Below, one piece after another: positions 6,454 through 8,546 of a stretch of DNA of 8,546 bases. The notes beneath the pieces were generated by a model. The model had not been told where the DNA came from, did no database searches, and saw nothing but the letters and a program-made list of their open reading frames with translations. This DNA comes from Thiobacillus sp. UBA6918 (GTDB lineage Bacteria; Pseudomonadota; Gammaproteobacteria; Burkholderiales; Thiobacillaceae). A program made the translations under genes and the position numbers. How positions within the stretch are numbered: the first letter of the stretch is position 1; each line of letters begins with the position of its first letter. The DNA is taken from positions 17,424 through 25,969 of the forward strand of contig DKAU01000038.1 in assembly GCA_002450925.1 (NCBI GenBank). Reading direction: 5' to 3'.

Positions 6454-7193
6454 ATGACGCCGTCTTGATATTGGATATTGGCAATAGCCGTATCAAGTGG
6501 GCTATGTTTCAAGATTCGGAATGGCTAGCCGACGGTTTCTCTACCCATGACTGTATGGATACGATCCAGCGCGAATGGGCTCGCTTTCCCACACCACATA
6601 AAGTCATTGGCTGCAATGTTGCCGGAAAAAAGGTTTCCGACTCCATATCGGATTACTGGCTGGGCCGCGGCATCCAGGTAAACTGGGTGAAACCATCCAG
6701 GTTCTGCGCCGGCGCAAGCAACCTTTACGATTCCCCGGAACAGTTGGGGCCAGATCGCTGGGCAGCACTTGTTGGTGCATGGCATAGAGTCCATGGAGCA
6801 TGTCTGGTTGTATCCGCCGGTACCGCACTCACCGTGGACGCATTGAATCAGGACGGAGAATTCATCGGCGGTTTTATTCTTCCCGGAAAACGCCTGATGC
6901 ATGAAAGCCTGGTCTCAGGCACACATGCCCTGAATGAATTTTCAGGAAAGGTTGTTGAATTTCCCAAAAATACAGCGGATGGAATGGCAAGTGGCGTTGC
7001 CTTGTCGATGTCTTCTTCTGTTCAAGCAGCCTGGCAGCGCCTTGCCTCAAAAAATGTCCCTGCTCCAATCTGCCTTGTCACGGGCGGCGATGCAGAATGG
7101 CTGGCCAATTATGTGCAAATTGGCGTTATCATCGCGCCCAGACTGATTATGGAAGGCTTACTAATTATGGCAAGGGAAGCTGAACAAACATGA
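6450..7193 (+). CDS. coaX: Type III pantothenate kinase
   Basis: A 247-residue ASKHA-fold kinase that phosphorylates pantothenate with ATP, the first step of coenzyme A synthesis; family members are about 240-270 residues. Visible motifs are the phosphate loop LILDIGNSRIKW (6-17, Asp9), GPDRWAALVGA (100-110, Asp102 as the likely general base), SAGTALTVD (122-130), GGFILPG (140-146) and TGGDAEWLA (211-219). In many CoaX proteins the third motif reads DxGTA; here Ser122 takes the place of that Asp. I believe Ser also occurs in betaproteobacterial members (Bordetella Baf/CoaX type), from memory only. The start codon overlaps the birA stop in ATGA (6450-6453), and the gene's own stop overlaps the next start in the same way. 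Translational coupling across the three genes is likely. Type III enzymes are known to be insensitive to CoA feedback. Confidence 0.95.
   Translation: MNDAVLILDIGNSRIKWAMFQDSEWLADGFSTHDCMDTIQREWARFPTPHKVIGCNVAGKKVSDSISDYWLGRGIQVNWVKPSRFCAGASNLYDSPEQLGPDRWAALVGAWHRVHGACLVVSAGTALTVDALNQDGEFIGGFILPGKRLMHESLVSGTHALNEFSGKVVEFPKNTADGMASGVALSMSSSVQAAWQRLASKNVPAPICLVTGGDAEWLANYVQIGVIIAPRLIMEGLLIMAREAEQT
7172..7179 (+). promoter_or_regulatory. Ribosome binding site of the SPOR-like gene, inside coaX
   Basis: AAGGGAAG inside the coaX 3' end precedes the ATG at 7190 by 10 bases. It allows independent loading in addition to coupling through the ATGA overlap, and supports the chosen start. Confidence 0.5.
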
Positions 7194-7852
7194 AGTGGGT
7201 TGCTGGAATCCTGTTTCTGATCAACCTTGGGGTTGCTGGCTATTTTTTCTGGGCAGAAAGCGTGTCAAATTCTCAAGCAGTTGCCTACTCCCCGATTAAT
7301 GCAGAAAAAATCATTCTGAAAAGTTCACGCGTTGCGAATGACCATGCACCCGCCAGGGAACCTGTTGCGACTTCCAGTCCATCCAGTGAACCCATCTGTG
7401 TGGAATGGAGAGGTTTTGCCGAGGGAGATCTCGAACGCGGCAGAGGTGCCATCAAGAAGCTCGCAGCACAACGTGTCTTGTCTGTCGAAGAACTGCCGAT
7501 CGACAAGATGTTCTGGGTAATATTCCCCCCCTTGCCGAGCGAGGCTGCAAGCAAAGTAAAGTTGCAGGAAATGACTGCGCTCAAGATAAAGGAAGCCTTC
7601 GTGATCCAGGATGGCATCTGGAAGAACGGGCTGTCACTTGGCCTGTTTTCCACTGAAGATGCCGCTCGGCGTTATATTCGCGAGGTGGAAAACAAGGGGG
7701 TTTCCGGACTTCGCCTGGAAACCAAGCCCAAGGATGGAACCTCTTATTACTATCTGGTAAAGAGCGAAGACGCGGTCACGCTGAGAGACCTTGATGATGT
7801 CCGCAAATCCTTCCCGGCAACCACGTTGACTCGGGTTGCCTGCAAAAAGTAG
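7190..7852 (+). CDS. Membrane-anchored SPOR-like domain protein
   Basis: A 220-residue protein with one N-terminal transmembrane segment (about residues 4-22, after MKW) and a periplasmic remainder. Residues 27-68 look like a disordered linker rich in Ser, Ala and Pro. A SPOR-like beta-alpha-beta pair is visible from FWVIFPPLPSE (108-118) through FVIQDGIWKNGLSLGLFST (137-155), DAARRYIREVENKGVS (157-172) and LRLETK (174-179). SPOR domains bind denuded peptidoglycan glycans, often at the division septum. Flanking segments CVEWRGF (70-76) and SYYYLV ... TRVAC (185-218) also look like beta-alpha units. The only two cysteines (C70, C218) mark the ends of the folded part and could form a disulfide. 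The gene is coupled to coaX and converges on ubiA with a 16-bp gap. The substrate and exact role are unknown. Confidence 0.85.
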   Translation: MKWVAGILFLINLGVAGYFFWAESVSNSQAVAYSPINAEKIILKSSRVANDHAPAREPVATSSPSSEPICVEWRGFAEGDLERGRGAIKKLAAQRVLSVEELPIDKMFWVIFPPLPSEAASKVKLQEMTALKIKEAFVIQDGIWKNGLSLGLFSTEDAARRYIREVENKGVSGLRLETKPKDGTSYYYLVKSEDAVTLRDLDDVRKSFPATTLTRVACKK

Positions 7853-7868
7853 GAATGCTTCCAGACGG

Positions 7869-8546
7869 CTAGGAACGCTGCAGGTACTCCAATACCAAGC
7901 CGGAAAAAATCGCGAAGCCAAACCATGTATTGTGCAAGAATGCCTTGAAGCATGCTGCCCTGTCACGCGCCCTGATCAGCCAGAGGTGGTAAAGCGCAAC
8001 CACTCCCGCAACCAGCAAACCTGCATAGAACAAGGTGCCAAGATGAACACGCACGCCGACGTAGGCCAGCAAAGTCAGGGTCAGCGCGTAGCATGTCGCT
8101 ATTGCTGCGACATCAAAATTACCGAAGGTAATGGCTGAGGTCTTGATGCCTATTTTCAGGTCGTCTGGCCTGTCTACCATCGCATACTCGGTGTCGTACG
8201 CCACCGACCAGAACAGGTTGGCCAACAACAGCAACCAGGCTTCAACTGGCACTTCACCACTTACTGCGGCATATGCCATGGGAATACCAAATCCGAAAGC
8301 CACCCCCAGATAAGCTTGCGGAATTGCAAAAAAACGTTTGGTAAAAGGATAGCTTGCGGCCAAAAACAAGGCAGGAACAGAAAGCAGGATGACAAGCCTG
8401 TTAAGCGGCAAAATCAGCAGGAAAGCTGCTATCGAAAGTCCGGCAGCCAATAACAAGGTTTCACGTCGCGAGACTTCACCCGTTGCCAGTGGCCGCATGC
8501 GTGTGCGTTCGACCTGGGCATCAAATTCGCTGTCAGCAAAATCATT
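7869..8546 (-). CDS. ubiA: 4-hydroxybenzoate polyprenyltransferase UbiA (N-terminus outside window)
   Basis: The minus-strand frame is open to the window edge and ends at TAG (7869-7871), leaving 225 residues of a protein of about 290. It attaches the polyprenyl tail to 4-hydroxybenzoate, the first membrane step of ubiquinone synthesis. Both Mg-diphosphate binding motifs are present: NDFADSEFD (first visible residues 1-9, the NDxxDxxxD form) and DTEYAMVDRPDD (visible residues 118-129), followed by KIGIKTSAI. Several hydrophobic membrane helices separate them and follow the second motif, as in the UbiA superfamily. The ATG at 8498 is internal, because the frame continues upstream with the first catalytic motif. 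Other UbiA-family enzymes (heme O, menaquinone) are less likely because of the close match to the 4-hydroxybenzoate type. Confidence 0.95.
   Translation of the reverse strand, partial: NDFADSEFDAQVERTRMRPLATGEVSRRETLLLAAGLSIAAFLLILPLNRLVILLSVPALFLAASYPFTKRFFAIPQAYLGVAFGFGIPMAYAAVSGEVPVEAWLLLLANLFWSVAYDTEYAMVDRPDDLKIGIKTSAITFGNFDVAAIATCYALTLTLLAYVGVRVHLGTLFYAGLLVAGVVALYHLWLIRARDRAACFKAFLHNTWFGFAIFSGLVLEYLQRS

Noticed and set aside
7525..7531. Run of seven C in the SPOR-like gene as a possible phase-variation tract.
   Set aside because: The frame is intact, the run is short, and it simply encodes F-P-P in a conserved-looking strand; no evidence of switching.
7852..7862. GGAA-TGC-TTCC inverted repeat between the SPOR-like gene and ubiA.
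   Set aside because: The stem is only 4 bp, with no GC-rich extension and no T run, so I do not call it a terminator.

Overview
The window looks like ordinary chromosome from a sulfur-oxidising betaproteobacterium with moderately high GC (judged by eye, not counted). The main clues are the C-terminus of the periplasmic thiosulfohydrolase SoxB at the left edge and a birA-coaX-SPOR gene string of a type I associate with Betaproteobacteria. The closest guess is a Nitrosomonadales-type lithotroph (Thiobacillus, Sulfuricella or Gallionella relatives). This placement is an inference from protein resemblance, not from a search.

Layout from left to right: the 3' end of soxB and a strong intrinsic terminator (1-321); a short promoter/leader region and alaS (alanyl-tRNA synthetase, 389-3001); a 561-residue protein of no recognised specific function with a probable PilZ-like C-terminal barrel (3051-4736). 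Next comes a convergent alpha/beta-hydrolase esterase (complement 4720-5370), whose tail overlaps the previous gene by 17 bp. An 84-bp divergent promoter region carrying a 19-bp palindrome (5371-5454) follows. Then come birA (5455-6453), coaX (6450-7193) and a membrane-anchored SPOR-like protein (7190-7852), joined by two 4-bp ATGA stop/start overlaps. Last is the convergent ubiA (complement 7869-8546, its 5' end cut by the window edge).

Functionally the segment is mostly housekeeping: tRNA charging, biotin attachment, the first step of coenzyme A synthesis and ubiquinone synthesis. It sits directly beside a sulfur-oxidation gene. BirA and CoaX both serve cofactor supply (biotinylation of carboxylases, pantothenate phosphorylation). 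The SPOR-like protein translated with them points to the cell envelope.

No tRNA, rRNA, CRISPR array, insertion sequence or phage gene is visible, and there is no gene-free stretch over 300 bases. I see no clear new multi-gene system. The points most worth a second look are the PilZ-like protein with unusual motif spacing, the palindrome shared by the divergent esterase/birA promoters together with a possibly leaderless birA, the tandem 8-bp repeat in the alaS leader, and the possible nested double fold of the SPOR-like protein.
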